The notes: generated by a model not told the origin, from the sequence alone. A DNA stretch of 64,000 nt from CAG-411 sp050875145 (GCA_050875145.1 JBNMLH010000007.1:1-64000), one strand, 5' to 3'; positions 17,909 through 26,810 are shown, counted from the stretch's first letter. Program-made: numbers and translations.

Positions 17909-18625
17909 ATGTATTCTTTAGATGCGTTTAAAGATGGTTTAAAGGAGTTAGAAATCGAATTAACAGAGAAACAGTTTCAACAGTTTATTGCATATTATGA
18001 GTTGTTAGTTGAAAAGAATAAGGTTATGAATTTAACTGGTATTACTGAGTGGGAAGAAGTTGTACAAAAGCATTTTTTGGATAGCTTGTCACTGGTATAT
18101 GCGGCAGAAATTGAAGATGGAATGTATGTGTTGGATTTAGGAACAGGTGCTGGTTTTCCAGGAATTCCGCTAAAAATCGCTTTTCCACAGATGAAAATTG
18201 TTCTATTGGATTCTCTGAATAAACGTATCAATTTTTTAAAGGAAGTAATTGAAAAATTGGGACTAAAGGGAATTGAGGCATATCATGGTCGTGCAGAGGA
18301 ATTTGCACAAAAGGGAAAATATAGAGAAGCTTTTGATTTAGTTGTATCTAGAGCTGTAGCAAATTTAGCTACTTTATCAGAATATTGTATTCCGTTTGTT
18401 AAAGTAGGAGGAAGTTTTGTTTCTTATAAATCAGGTGATATAGAGGAAGAATTAGATCAGGCAGATCATGCAATCTTAACATTAGGTGGTACATTGGCAT
18501 CAATAGAGGAGTTTCAATTACCTGATTCAGACATTAAACGAGCTTTAATTGTAATTGACAAGGAAGAAAGTACAAATAAGAAATATCCAAGAGGTGGAGG
18601 AAAGCCTTCGAAGGCACCACTATAA
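17909..18625 (+). CDS. rsmG: 16S rRNA (guanine527-N7)-methyltransferase RsmG
   Basis: A 238-residue SAM-dependent methyltransferase that modifies G527 of 16S rRNA. The SAM motif is VLDLGTGAGFPGIPL (about residues 72-86). The family signature VVSRAVANLATLSEYC and the C-terminal RGGGKPSKAPL are present. The frame is open upstream to 17873, but TGGAGG at 17896-17901 places the start at ATG 17909. It lies about 150 bases after mnmG and is followed by a terminator. Confidence 0.96.
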   Translation: MYSLDAFKDGLKELEIELTEKQFQQFIAYYELLVEKNKVMNLTGITEWEEVVQKHFLDSLSLVYAAEIEDGMYVLDLGTGAGFPGIPLKIAFPQMKIVLLDSLNKRINFLKEVIEKLGLKGIEAYHGRAEEFAQKGKYREAFDLVVSRAVANLATLSEYCIPFVKVGGSFVSYKSGDIEEELDQADHAILTLGGTLASIEEFQLPDSDIKRALIVIDKEESTNKKYPRGGGKPSKAPL

Positions 18626-18644
18626 TAAGTATTAAATGTATAAG

Positions 18645-18671
18645 AAAAGGGCGTTATTATTACGCCCTTTT
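18645..18671 (+). terminator. Terminator after rsmG
   Basis: AAAAGGGCGT, loop TATTATT, ACGCCCTTTT: a perfect 10-base stem whose A and T flanks suit both directions. The leftward gene at 18772 converges on it. Confidence 0.88.
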
Positions 18672-18771
18672 GCACTATATGATATGAGTAATGTAAGTAA
18701 GATTTTAGTTATCTGAAATGTAATAGTTACGGTTGTGATAACTTCAAAATGTAAAATCGTGTTGTTGATTA

Positions 18772-19743
18772 TTACTCAATCGTATTATTCGTAAAGAATG
18801 TTTCACAAATTTCGACAAATTCATCAGCAGCTTCAATCTGAGGCAAGTATTTACTATCTGGAAGAATGGCTACTTCTGTTCTAGGGTTGAGGAAAACAGC
18901 CCAGTCTGAAATATCTGTTGTATATTCCATAGCATCCCCAAGAATAACGCAGGCAGATACATCAAGTTCGGTAAACACTTCTGTTACATTGCAGCCCAGG
19001 TAATGACAGCGTATGCTGGAATGTAAAAATTTGCTAGAGCTTCCTTTTAAATGAGCAGCTTCATGGTATCGACGAAGATATCGCAATTCTTTGGAAGGTC
19101 TGAGGAAAAAATACTCAGAACGAAAACGTTTTAAAAGTGCAGATTTTGAAGTGTAAATACAATAAGCGAGTGTTCCTAAGATAGGTGCATTCCATAAGTC
19201 TTTTTTATAGCTGTCAATGGTATTTGGCAGTTTGCTTGCTTTCTCAAAATCTAAAGGGTTTACAAAAATCATATGTGAAAAACTATTAGGATGAAGTTTT
19301 TCACACATAATAGCAATCGGAACTGTGTTTCCTGTTACGATTACATCTGGTGTATCGCAAATTACTTCGTGAATAAAATCAGATAAGAGTTGTACATATA
19401 GATAGCTGGTATAGGTAATGCGAGGTTTATCAGAACGTCCGCAGCCCAATAAATCTACAGTGTAAACGGTATGTTTTTGTGCAAAGGAATTTACAACTTC
19501 CTGCCATTCATAAGATGAACTACAACAATTTAAATCATGCAGTAAAAGGACTGGAGAACCATTTCCCCTTTTTTCATAGTACATTTTACCATGATGATGT
19601 TTATAAAAGTTGCCGCTTTTAGCAATAAGCTGTTCGCGTCTGGTAGCGAGGAAAAATATAATATGATTTAATGCATAGATAGATGATAATGTAAAAATAC
19701 TACTACCTATAATTTCCAGTAATGTTTTCTTTTGACGTTTCAT
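18772..19743 (-). CDS. Membrane-anchored alpha/beta-hydrolase-fold protein lacking the catalytic triad
   Basis: A 323-residue protein. The start is ATG 19743 behind GGAGGG; the frame extends upstream without a better site. Residues about 10-30 form a membrane segment (SSIFTLSSIYALNHIIFFLA). The rest follows the alpha/beta-hydrolase pattern: LLLHDLNCCSSSYEW (oxyanion region) and VDLLGCGRSDKP. The nucleophile elbow reads GNTVP instead of GxSxG. The usual acid position in ILGDAMEY has Met instead of Asp, and the histidine position reads KYLPQIE rather than GHLPQIE. It is probably non-catalytic. Its role is unknown. Confidence 0.85.
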   Translation of the reverse strand: MKRQKKTLLEIIGSSIFTLSSIYALNHIIFFLATRREQLIAKSGNFYKHHHGKMYYEKRGNGSPVLLLHDLNCCSSSYEWQEVVNSFAQKHTVYTVDLLGCGRSDKPRITYTSYLYVQLLSDFIHEVICDTPDVIVTGNTVPIAIMCEKLHPNSFSHMIFVNPLDFEKASKLPNTIDSYKKDLWNAPILGTLAYCIYTSKSALLKRFRSEYFFLRPSKELRYLRRYHEAAHLKGSSSKFLHSSIRCHYLGCNVTEVFTELDVSACVILGDAMEYTTDISDWAVFLNPRTEVAILPDSKYLPQIEAADEFVEICETFFTNNTIE

Positions 19744-20019
19744 AATAACCCTCCCATTTCTAATTAACGATAAAGTTCGGCCTTGCCATATACTGTCAAG
19801 GAAAATACGTGATTGCATGTACATGTAAATGATAATTTTACAAATATTTTCTAACGTATCTATTTTATTATAAACAAAATATGGAATAGTTACAATAAAT
19901 TTTAGGGGAATTTATTTTACAAATGTTAAGTGGTAATATATAATAATTTATAGGTATAAAAATTGGCGCAATATGCCGATATATAGTATAAAAGCTGATT
20001 TTTCCTGGGAGGTTTTATT

Positions 20020-21090
20020 TTGACAGAGCATGAGGAGATGGAAATATTTCTGCGAGAAATATTAATGGAAATAGAAGGTAAACAGAATCAAGTAATACGA
20101 CAGTTGGAAGATTCTCACAGAAAGGTTGAATCTCTTTGTCGTGAGAAGGTCGTAATTGAAGAAAAATTAAAAGATAATATAAGTTTTTTTAATCCTGTCA
20201 GCGCTAAAAATAGGGAAAAATTGGAAGAAATCACACAAAGTATTATTAACGAACGGGAAGAAACAGAACGGATAAAGACGGAATTAAAGGAGATTAACCA
20301 GAGAATAAATACAATGGGGAAGATTGTGTTATTTATGAAGGAGCACAATCCTGATCAAGAAGAAGAGGAAGAAGTTGTAAAGGATAATTTTACAGCAAGC
20401 GGAATTTCCATTTTGGAAGCACAGGAAATGGAACGAAAAAGAATTGCCAGAGATTTGCATGATTCTACTGTACAGAGTTTGACGAATATAGTCCATAAAA
20501 CGGAGTATTGCAGTAAAATGATTGATAAAGATACTGTAAAAGTAAAATTAGAGCTGGTAGCTATGATGGACAGTATTCGAGATTCCATTGATGATATGAG
20601 GCGAATTATATATGATTTGCGTCCAATGTCCATAGATGATTTAGGATTAGTTCCTACGATTCAGAGATTTGTGGAGGAAAATAAAGCGGAACATGAGGAT
20701 ATGAAGTTCCAGATTCGAGTGACTTCTGAAAGTGATGAAATTGATTTGCCATCTGTTGTAACATTGACTATTTTTCGTATTATTCAGGAGGCTTGCAATA
20801 ATATTTTTAAGTATTCGCAAGCAAAAAACGTTTCTATATTAATTGCCTATTGGGAAGATGAAATTGAAGTTTCCATAAAAGATGATGGTATTGGGTTTGA
20901 TAAAAGTCAGATTGGAAATGGAGATGAAAAGAAAAGTTCAGGTTTTGGTTTGTCTATTATGCAGGAGCGAGCGCAGTTGTTGTCTGGAACATTTTCAATA
21001 GATAGTAGTCCGGGAAATGGCACAAAAGTGGTTGTTTCTATTCCGTATAGTGTATTGGAAGAAATGCCGAAGAAAAAGTTTAGTAATTAG
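20020..21090 (+). CDS. DegS-type cytoplasmic sensor histidine kinase
   Basis: A 356-residue soluble kinase with no membrane segment. A long coiled coil (about 20-115) precedes a HisKA_3 domain with the phospho-accepting histidine in ERKRIARDLHDSTVQSL (about H147). The GHKL ATP domain follows: N box QEACNNIFKYSQA near 257 and DDGIGFD near 290. The start is TTG 20020, eight bases after CTGGGAGG. It has the architecture of DegS of B. subtilis and is paired with a DegU-type regulator 43 bases downstream. Confidence 0.92.
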   Translation: MTEHEEMEIFLREILMEIEGKQNQVIRQLEDSHRKVESLCREKVVIEEKLKDNISFFNPVSAKNREKLEEITQSIINEREETERIKTELKEINQRINTMGKIVLFMKEHNPDQEEEEEVVKDNFTASGISILEAQEMERKRIARDLHDSTVQSLTNIVHKTEYCSKMIDKDTVKVKLELVAMMDSIRDSIDDMRRIIYDLRPMSIDDLGLVPTIQRFVEENKAEHEDMKFQIRVTSESDEIDLPSVVTLTIFRIIQEACNNIFKYSQAKNVSILIAYWEDEIEVSIKDDGIGFDKSQIGNGDEKKSSGFGLSIMQERAQLLSGTFSIDSSPGNGTKVVVSIPYSVLEEMPKKKFSN

Positions 21091-21133
21091 TGATATTGTT
21101 TGGGGTTGTTAAAATAAGAGGGAGGTATTTTAC

Positions 21134-21772
21134 ATGGAACAAGTGCAGGTTGTAATTGTGGATGACCATGTTATGGTTCGAGAAGGAATAAAGCAATTAT
21201 TAGAAATGGATGGAGACATTAGAATCATTGGAGAAGCCAGTGATGGAGAAGAAGGGATTAGAGTTGTGGAGAAAACGGACCCTGATGTGATCTTGTTAGA
21301 TGTAAATATGCCAAAGATGAATGGACTTGAAATGTTACAGAAAATGAAAGATAGTGGCATTCGACGCAAAGTTCTTATTTTAACAATACATAATGAAGTG
21401 GAGTATTTATTAAAAGCAATTGAAATTGGAGTAAATGGATATGTACTAAAGGATTCAGAGCTTGCAGTATTAAGAAAAGCTATCTTTTCTGTATATCATG
21501 GAGAAAATTATATTCAGCCATCATTAGCACCGTTGCTTATGAAACGGTTAGATTCTAGGGTAGATGAGAATGAAGAAGGTCTTACAAAACGTGAGATGGA
21601 AGTGCTTAAATTGATAGCAGAGGGATTGTATAATAAGGAGATTGCAGATAAACTTTCTATAAGTGAAAAAACAGTAAAAAATCATGTTTCTAATATCTTT
21701 CGTAAGATAAATGTATCAGACCGAACACAAGCAGCCGTTTATGCTATAAAAAGTGGATTTGTGGAGATATAA
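21134..21772 (+). CDS. DegU-type response regulator (NarL/FixJ family)
   Basis: A 212-residue regulator. The receiver domain (1-120) has the acidic pocket VDD at 9-11, the phospho-acceptor D56 in ILLDVNMPKMNG, and a lysine in GYVLKDSE. A LuxR-type helix-turn-helix (about 145-205) carries LTKREMEVLKLIAEGLYNKEIA and SEKTVKNHVSNIFRKI. It is the partner of the kinase just upstream. Targets cannot be read from this window. A terminator follows at 21829. Confidence 0.93.
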   Translation: MEQVQVVIVDDHVMVREGIKQLLEMDGDIRIIGEASDGEEGIRVVEKTDPDVILLDVNMPKMNGLEMLQKMKDSGIRRKVLILTIHNEVEYLLKAIEIGVNGYVLKDSELAVLRKAIFSVYHGENYIQPSLAPLLMKRLDSRVDENEEGLTKREMEVLKLIAEGLYNKEIADKLSISEKTVKNHVSNIFRKINVSDRTQAAVYAIKSGFVEI

Positions 21773-21828
21773 AACAGAACAATTTGTAAAGCATTATTCA
21801 CTCGTGATTTTTATAATATTTAGATAAA

Positions 21829-21865
21829 AACTTGTAAATGAAGATTTCATCTACAGGTTTTTTTT
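21829..21865 (+). terminator. Terminator after the DegU-type gene
   Basis: AACTTGTAAATGAA, loop GAT, TTCATCTACAGGTT with two G-U pairs, followed by eight T residues. Confidence 0.8.
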
Positions 21866-22234
21866 ATATGTACAAAACTATATCCTATAACTAAAAATAT
21901 TTTACAAGAATTATAGCTTGCAGAAGATGGTAGCATTCAAACAATCAAACATTGCATCAGTTTGTTTTTTCTAAAAGTCTTGTAGCCAGATTTTTAGACT
22001 ATGCTTGAAACTTGCTTTTGGTAAGAATAAAAAATAGTGCAAAAGTCCTTTATTTGTTATTAAGAATATTGGTGTAAAGAACTTGTTATATGTAGACTTA
22101 TAAAAATGTGCAGATTTCTTATAGAATAGTAAAGTAAATTAAGTGTACTGTTACTAAATTTTTTAATTGGCGTGCTGATTATTAAAATAGTTGTAACAAA
22201 ATCCGTTATTTATATAGATATAGATATGGAAAGG

Positions 22235-22243
22235 TGCTATAAT
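22235..22243 (+). promoter_or_regulatory. Extended -10 promoter in the gap before parA
   Basis: TGC followed by a perfect TATAAT (22238-22243) is an extended -10 element. The matching -35 position (TAGATA) is poor. It would start a transcript near 22250 that runs through parS and the direct repeats towards parA. Confidence 0.55.
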
Positions 22244-22271
22244 AATGTTTGCGTGAATTCTTGCTTTTGAA

Positions 22272-22287
22272 TGTTTCACGTGAAACA
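22272..22287. other. parS centromere site 1
   Basis: A perfect 16-base palindrome TGTTTCACGTGAAACA, identical to the B. subtilis-type parS consensus bound by ParB/Spo0J. It lies about 400 bases before parA and 11 kb from oriC. Confidence 0.95.
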
Positions 22288-22338
22288 TTTTTATTTACTA
22301 TGAAAGTGTTGGCAAACGTCTACAATTCGTGCAAGCTC

Positions 22339-22432
22339 GATTACTAAGAACTATAGACATTTGACAACTGCGACTGCGTGACAGAAACGAACTGGGAGCA
22401 GAGATTACTAAGAACTATAAATATTTGACAAC
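22339..22432 (+). repeat. Two 30-base direct repeats, 64 bases apart, in the gap before parA
   Basis: Copies at 22339-22368 and 22403-22432 start GATTACTAAGAACTATA and end ATTTGACAAC, differing at two positions. The surrounding gap 21773-22679 has no supported gene. It also holds parS (22272) and a perfect ATGCCTGC/GCAGGCAT hairpin (22517-22535) followed by ATATCCGTTTTA. Together with the promoter at 22238 this could be a non-coding RNA of roughly 290 bases, or a parA regulatory region. I recognise no known RNA family. Confidence 0.7.
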
Positions 22433-22679
22433 ATAATCGTATGAAGCAAGTAGCCCGTTTTTTGGACGGATTGCGGATTTGGGCAGATGTGTTAATATCT
22501 GACTTTCATGTATTGGATGCCTGCAAAGCAGGCATATCCGTTTTATAGGAAAGTTTGTCCGATAGAGCAAGTGTGCTTTGTTTTATATTTATTTCTGTAT
22601 AAAAGGTTTTAGTTAAAGCTTAAAGTAGTAGCGCAATTTACATATTATAAGGACTTAATTAAGAAATGAGGAGTGGTTT

Positions 22680-23450
22680 ATGGGTAGAATTATTGCTGTT
22701 GCAAACCAAAAAGGTGGTGTAGGCAAGACAACAACTGCGACGAATTTATCAGCCTGTCTGGCGGAAAAAGGAAAAAGAGTATTGGCGATTGATATTGATC
22801 CGCAAGGAAATATGTCAAGTGGACTGGGAATTGATAAAAATGAAGTAGAGAATACGGTGTATGAGCTTATTCTTGAAGAAAGTAGTCTGGAAGAATGTAT
22901 TATTGAAAATGTTTTAGAAAATGTTTCCCTGCTTTCTTCTAATGTTAATCTTGCAGGAGCAGAAATTGAGTTAATTGGAATTGAAGATAAGGAATTTATA
23001 TTAAAGAAGCAAATAGAAAAAGTAAGAGATAATTATGATTTTATTATTATTGATTGTCCACCTTCTTTGAATACGCTCACTGTAAATGCTATGACAACAG
23101 CGGATACCGTATTAGTTCCTATTCAGTGTGAATATTTTGCTTTAGAGGGTTTATCCCAGCTTATTCATACAATTAATTTGGTTCGAGAACGTTTAAATCC
23201 GACTTTGGAAATTGAGGGTGTTGTTTTTACCATGTATGATGCACGAACAAATCTTTCATTGCAAGTTGTTGAAAATGTTAAGGAAAACTTGAATCAAACA
23301 GTCTATAAATCTATTATTCCACGAAATGTCAGACTTGCCGAGGCACCGAGCCATGGAAAGCCAATTACATTATATGATACAAAATCAGCAGGGGCAGAGG
23401 CGTATCGTGATTTGGCAGAGGAAGTAATTGAAAATGCGGAGATGGAATAG
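22680..23450 (+). CDS. parA: Chromosome-partitioning ATPase ParA/Soj
   Basis: A 256-residue Walker-type ATPase. The deviant Walker A is KGGVGKTTTATNL (about residues 10-22), followed by IDIDPQGNMSSGLG, and FIIIDCPPSLN (Walker B, about 121). It works with ParB and parS to segregate newly replicated origins and, in relatives, to control DnaA. Start ATG 22680 follows GAGGAGTGG. It is flanked by parS sites on both sides. parB is not adjacent but about 1.9 kb downstream. Confidence 0.96.
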   Translation: MGRIIAVANQKGGVGKTTTATNLSACLAEKGKRVLAIDIDPQGNMSSGLGIDKNEVENTVYELILEESSLEECIIENVLENVSLLSSNVNLAGAEIELIGIEDKEFILKKQIEKVRDNYDFIIIDCPPSLNTLTVNAMTTADTVLVPIQCEYFALEGLSQLIHTINLVRERLNPTLEIEGVVFTMYDARTNLSLQVVENVKENLNQTVYKSIIPRNVRLAEAPSHGKPITLYDTKSAGAEAYRDLAEEVIENAEME

Positions 23451-23456
23451 TAAAAA

Positions 23457-23472
23457 TGTTTCACGTGAAACA
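23457..23472. other. parS centromere site 2
   Basis: A second perfect TGTTTCACGTGAAACA, six bases after the parA stop. Sites 1 and 2 bracket parA about 1.2 kb apart. Confidence 0.95.
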
Positions 23473-23532
23473 TCACCATAATGTTTTCGTATAAATTTGA
23501 GTAGCAAGGACTTATGTTTGGAGGTAGTAGAA

Positions 23533-24117
23533 GTGAAAAAGTCAATAACAATTCGAGTGGCATCTGAACAGGATGCAAAAGAACTATTGAAAATATATGC
23601 TCCTTATGTAAAAAATACAGCAATTACTTTTGAATATGAGGTACCTTCTATAGAAGAATTTCGAAATCGAATAAAGAAAATAGAAAAACAGTACCCTTAT
23701 TTAGTTGCAGAAAAAGACGGTGAGATTGTTGGTTATGCATATGCAAACACTTTTCATGAAAGAGCTGCTTATGACTGGGCTGTAGAAACCAGTATATATG
23801 TAAAAGAAGATAAAAAGAGATTAGGAATTGGCAGAATCCTTTATGATGCTTTAGAAAAGAATTTGAAAAAGCAAAATATATTAAATCTAAATGCCTGTAT
23901 TGCATATCCATCTGTGGAAGATAAATATTTATCAAAGGACAGTGTAAAATTTCACGAAAAATTGGGTTATAGATTTGTTGGTGAATTTTATAAATGTGGT
24001 TATAAGTTTAATAATTGGTATAATATGGTCTGGATGGAAAAGCATATAGGAAAACATGAATATAATCCTAAAAAGGTGCAATGGTTTGAAGAGGTAAGGC
24101 ATGAGCTGGAAAAATAG
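23533..24117 (+). CDS. GNAT family N-acetyltransferase (phosphinothricin acetyltransferase-like)
   Basis: A 194-residue acetyltransferase of the Pat/MnaT type, which acetylate phosphinothricin, methionine sulfone or related amino acids; the true substrate is not determinable here. Residues about 92-125 (ETSIYVKEDKKRLGIGRILYDALEKN) form the acetyl-CoA-binding motif A. GYRFVGEFYKCGYKFNNWYNMVWMEK is the C-terminal signature of this subgroup. The frame is open from 23497, but GGAGGT at 23520-23525 selects GTG 23533. The last 17 bases overlap the next gene. Confidence 0.88.
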   Translation: MKKSITIRVASEQDAKELLKIYAPYVKNTAITFEYEVPSIEEFRNRIKKIEKQYPYLVAEKDGEIVGYAYANTFHERAAYDWAVETSIYVKEDKKRLGIGRILYDALEKNLKKQNILNLNACIAYPSVEDKYLSKDSVKFHEKLGYRFVGEFYKCGYKFNNWYNMVWMEKHIGKHEYNPKKVQWFEEVRHELEK

Positions 24118-24472
24118 TGTAAAGAAAATAAAGGCAGATATACCAGCTTTATTGTTTGCTTTAAAAGATAAAGAAACTCCAGTTGTTGCTAAAATAATGG
24201 TAGGTATTACAGTAGCTTATGCGCTTTCACCCATAGACTTTATTCCTGATTTTATTCCTATACTTGGGTATTTAGATGATGTTATTTTATTGCCTTTGCT
24301 AATTGCTCTGACTGTAAAGCTTATTCCAAAAGCTATTTTAGAAAGAAGTAGATTGAAGGCAGAAAATATGAAGAATAGAAAAATTTCAAAAAAGTGGTAT
24401 TATTCTATACCTGTTATTTTATCATGGTGTATACTTCTTATAATTGTTTTTATTGTATTCAGACATAGATAG
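24101..24472 (+). CDS. YkvA-like DUF1232 membrane protein
   Basis: A 123-residue protein with the DUF1232 core (residues about 25-75): VAKIMVGITVAYALSPIDFIPDFIPILGYLDDV, the hallmark SPIDxIPDxIPxxGxxDD motif. Two or three membrane segments are likely, plus a C-terminal one (SIPVILSWCILLIIVFIVF). The function of the family is unknown. It overlaps the acetyltransferase gene by 17 bases, so the two are translationally coupled. Confidence 0.88.
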   Translation: MSWKNSVKKIKADIPALLFALKDKETPVVAKIMVGITVAYALSPIDFIPDFIPILGYLDDVILLPLLIALTVKLIPKAILERSRLKAENMKNRKISKKWYYSIPVILSWCILLIIVFIVFRHR

Positions 24473-24506
24473 AAAATCGTTATTTATAAAACTATGGAGG
24501 AATTAT

Positions 24507-25307
24507 ATGAAACTTACAATGCTTGGAACAGGGCATGCTATTGTGACAAAATGTTATAATACCTGTTTTGTTTTACAGGAAAATGAGGACTATTTTCTGG
24601 TTGATGGAGGTGGTGGTAATCAGCTCTTTCAGCAGTTAGAAAAAGTAAAAATTGATTGGAAACAAATTAAACATATCTTTGTTACTCATAAACATATTGA
24701 TCACTTATTGGGAATTGTATGGATGATAAGAATGATTTGTCAGGGAATGCTTCATAACACATATGAAGGTGAGGTTACTATTTATGCGCATGATGAAGTA
24801 ATTGAATTATTAAAAGAAATAACGGGCAAGTTGTTGTTAAAAAAGGAAACCCAGTTTTTTGATAATAGATTGCATTTTGTCATTGTAGAGGATGGAGAGG
24901 AGAAAACAATTTTAACACATACGGTTCGTTTTTTTGATATTCATTCTGTAAAGGCGAAGCAATTTGGGTTTTGTATGGAGATTACTAACGGTGAGAAGTT
25001 GACATGTTGTGGAGATGAACCATATCATGGACAGGAAAAAGATTATATTAAAGGAAGTAAGTGGCTTTTGCATGAAGCATTTTGCCTACATTCAGAAGCA
25101 AATATATTTCATCCTTATGAAAAACAGCATTCTACTGTAAAGGATGCATGTCAGATTGCAGAGCAATTAGAAGTTAAAAATTTATTGCTTTATCATACAG
25201 AGGATAAAAATATAGAAAACCGAAAGGAACTATATGTAAAAGAGGGGCAATGTTATTTTAGTGGGGACATATATATTCCAAGAGATTTAGAGACTATAGA
25301 ATTATAA
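24507..25307 (+). CDS. MBL-fold metallo-hydrolase (RNase Z-like)
   Basis: A 266-residue metallo-beta-lactamase-fold protein. It starts at ATG 24507 behind GGAGG (24496-24500). The metal motif THKHIDHLLG (about residues 60-69), then CGDEPYHG (about 170) and the late histidines in KQHSTVKDAC and LLLYHTED match RNase Z/ElaC-like hydrolases. A tRNA 3'-processing role is possible, but the protein lacks the full length and exosite of a standard RNase Z. It lies between parA and parB. Confidence 0.82.
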   Translation: MKLTMLGTGHAIVTKCYNTCFVLQENEDYFLVDGGGGNQLFQQLEKVKIDWKQIKHIFVTHKHIDHLLGIVWMIRMICQGMLHNTYEGEVTIYAHDEVIELLKEITGKLLLKKETQFFDNRLHFVIVEDGEEKTILTHTVRFFDIHSVKAKQFGFCMEITNGEKLTCCGDEPYHGQEKDYIKGSKWLLHEAFCLHSEANIFHPYEKQHSTVKDACQIAEQLEVKNLLLYHTEDKNIENRKELYVKEGQCYFSGDIYIPRDLETIEL

Positions 25308-25345
25308 TTACCTAACATAAATAAAACTGGAAAGGAGCTTAAAAA

Positions 25346-26245
25346 ATGGCAAAATCAATGGGATTAGGAAAGGGATTAGATTCAATGATTCCCAAAAAGA
25401 TTTCCAAAGAACCAATGAAAAGCAGTAGTAAAGAAGTTTCAAAAGAAAATATGTCCAGAGAAACAATGATAAAAATTACGGACATTGAACCTAATCGGGA
25501 ACAGCCGAGAAGAAAGTTTAATGAGGATTCTTTACAGGAATTAGCCGATTCTATTAAACAATATGGCGTATTGCAGGCGTTACTATTACAAAAAAAGGGT
25601 AAAAGCTATGAAATTATAGCAGGTGAAAGACGTTGGAGAGCTGCTAGAATAGCAGGATTAAAAGAAGTTCCTGCTATTGTAAAAGATTATTCTTCTCAGG
25701 AAGTAATAGAAATTGCTCTTATTGAAAATATACAGAGAGAAGACTTAAATCCAATTGAGGAAGCAATGGCATATCAGAAGTTAATCAGTGAATACAAGTT
25801 AAAGCAGGATGAATTGGCAGAACGTATCTCAAAGAGTAGGACTGCAATTACTAACTCCATGCGTTTATTAAAGCTTTGTCCTAAGGTACAGGAAATGCTT
25901 ATTGAGGAAATGATTAGCAGTGGACATGCAAGAGCATTGATTCCAATTGAAGATGCAAAAGAGCAGGAGATTGTTGCACAAAAAGTTTTTGACGAAAAGA
26001 TGAGTGTACGTGAAACAGAAGCATTGGTACGAAAACTTCAAAAAGAGCCAAAGGAACCAAAAGAGAAAAAGACAGACAAAATGGAGTTGTTCTATAAAGA
26101 TTTAGAAGAAAAAATAAAGAATGTAATGGGAACAAAAGTATCTATACAGAAAAAATCAAAGAAAAAAGGAAAAATAGAGATTGAATACTATTCACCGGAA
26201 GATTTGGAACGTATCATTGAATTGTTAATGTCTATAGAAAAATAA
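25346..26245 (+). CDS. parB: Chromosome-partitioning protein ParB/Spo0J
   Basis: A 299-residue ParB. The N-terminal segment MAKSMGLGKGLDSMIP contacts ParA. The ParB/sulfiredoxin CTP-binding fold carries ADSIKQYGVLQALLL and GERRWRAARIAGL (about 90-105). ENIQREDLNPIEEAMAYQ leads into a helix-turn-helix (about 145-190: DELAERISKSRTAITNSMRLLKLCP) that binds parS. The C-terminal dimer domain ends in PEDLERIIELLMSIEK. The perfect parS sites at 22272 and 23457 are its targets. Three genes separate it from parA. Confidence 0.96.
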   Translation: MAKSMGLGKGLDSMIPKKISKEPMKSSSKEVSKENMSRETMIKITDIEPNREQPRRKFNEDSLQELADSIKQYGVLQALLLQKKGKSYEIIAGERRWRAARIAGLKEVPAIVKDYSSQEVIEIALIENIQREDLNPIEEAMAYQKLISEYKLKQDELAERISKSRTAITNSMRLLKLCPKVQEMLIEEMISSGHARALIPIEDAKEQEIVAQKVFDEKMSVRETEALVRKLQKEPKEPKEKKTDKMELFYKDLEEKIKNVMGTKVSIQKKSKKKGKIEIEYYSPEDLERIIELLMSIEK

Positions 26246-26309
26246 ATGTGTATTTCAATACATATGCTAAAAAAGAACAAAAAATAAGAAAGGATATGGG
26301 TAGAGAAAA

Positions 26310-26810
26310 ATGGAATTATTTGATACAATAGGAATAGATGGTAGTTTTGTTGTAATTGGACTGGCTGCGGTAACATTATTATTATTCATTTTGATTCTTG
26401 TTTTATTTAATAAGAATAGCCGTTTGAAAAAGAAATATGAACAGTTTATGCAGGGAGAGAATGCCGTCAGCTTGGAAAAAGCATTTGCAGGAAAATTTGG
26501 TCAGGTAGATGCATTGATAGAAAAAACAAAACAGATTGATGCTCGATTAGAGAAGATTGATGAGACATTGTTATATACCTATCAAAAAGTAGGAGTCGTA
26601 AGATATGATGCATTTGAGATGGGTGGAAAATTAAGTTTTGCATTAGCAATGTTAAATGATAAGAATGACGGATTTATTATTAATTCTATGCATAGCACAA
26701 GAGAGGGATGCTATACATATGTAAAAGAGATAATTAAAGGGGAATCTTTTGTCATTTTGGCAGAGGAAGAAAAAGAAGCTTTGGAGATGGCTCTTAATTC
26801 AAAACTGTAA
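26310..26810 (+). CDS. DUF4446 family membrane protein
   Basis: A 166-residue protein with one N-terminal membrane segment (VVIGLAAVTLLLFILILVLF, residues about 15-34). A coiled-coil stretch (about 60-95: FGQVDALIEKTKQIDARLEKIDETL) leads into the conserved VGVVRYDAFEMGGKLSFALAMLNDKNDGFIINSMHSTREGCY region. This pattern is DUF4446, commonly found directly after parB in Firmicutes. Function is unknown. Confidence 0.85.
   Translation: MELFDTIGIDGSFVVIGLAAVTLLLFILILVLFNKNSRLKKKYEQFMQGENAVSLEKAFAGKFGQVDALIEKTKQIDARLEKIDETLLYTYQKVGVVRYDAFEMGGKLSFALAMLNDKNDGFIINSMHSTREGCYTYVKEIIKGESFVILAEEEKEALEMALNSKL

Noticed and set aside
18790..18810. Extra parS-like site (AATGTTTCACAAATTTCG)
   Set aside because: Only one half of the palindrome matches, and it falls inside a coding region.
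22441..22551. Small 36-codon frame starting MKQVARFLDGLRIW
   Set aside because: No ribosome-binding site before the ATG, and it runs through the hairpin and the presumed RNA region.
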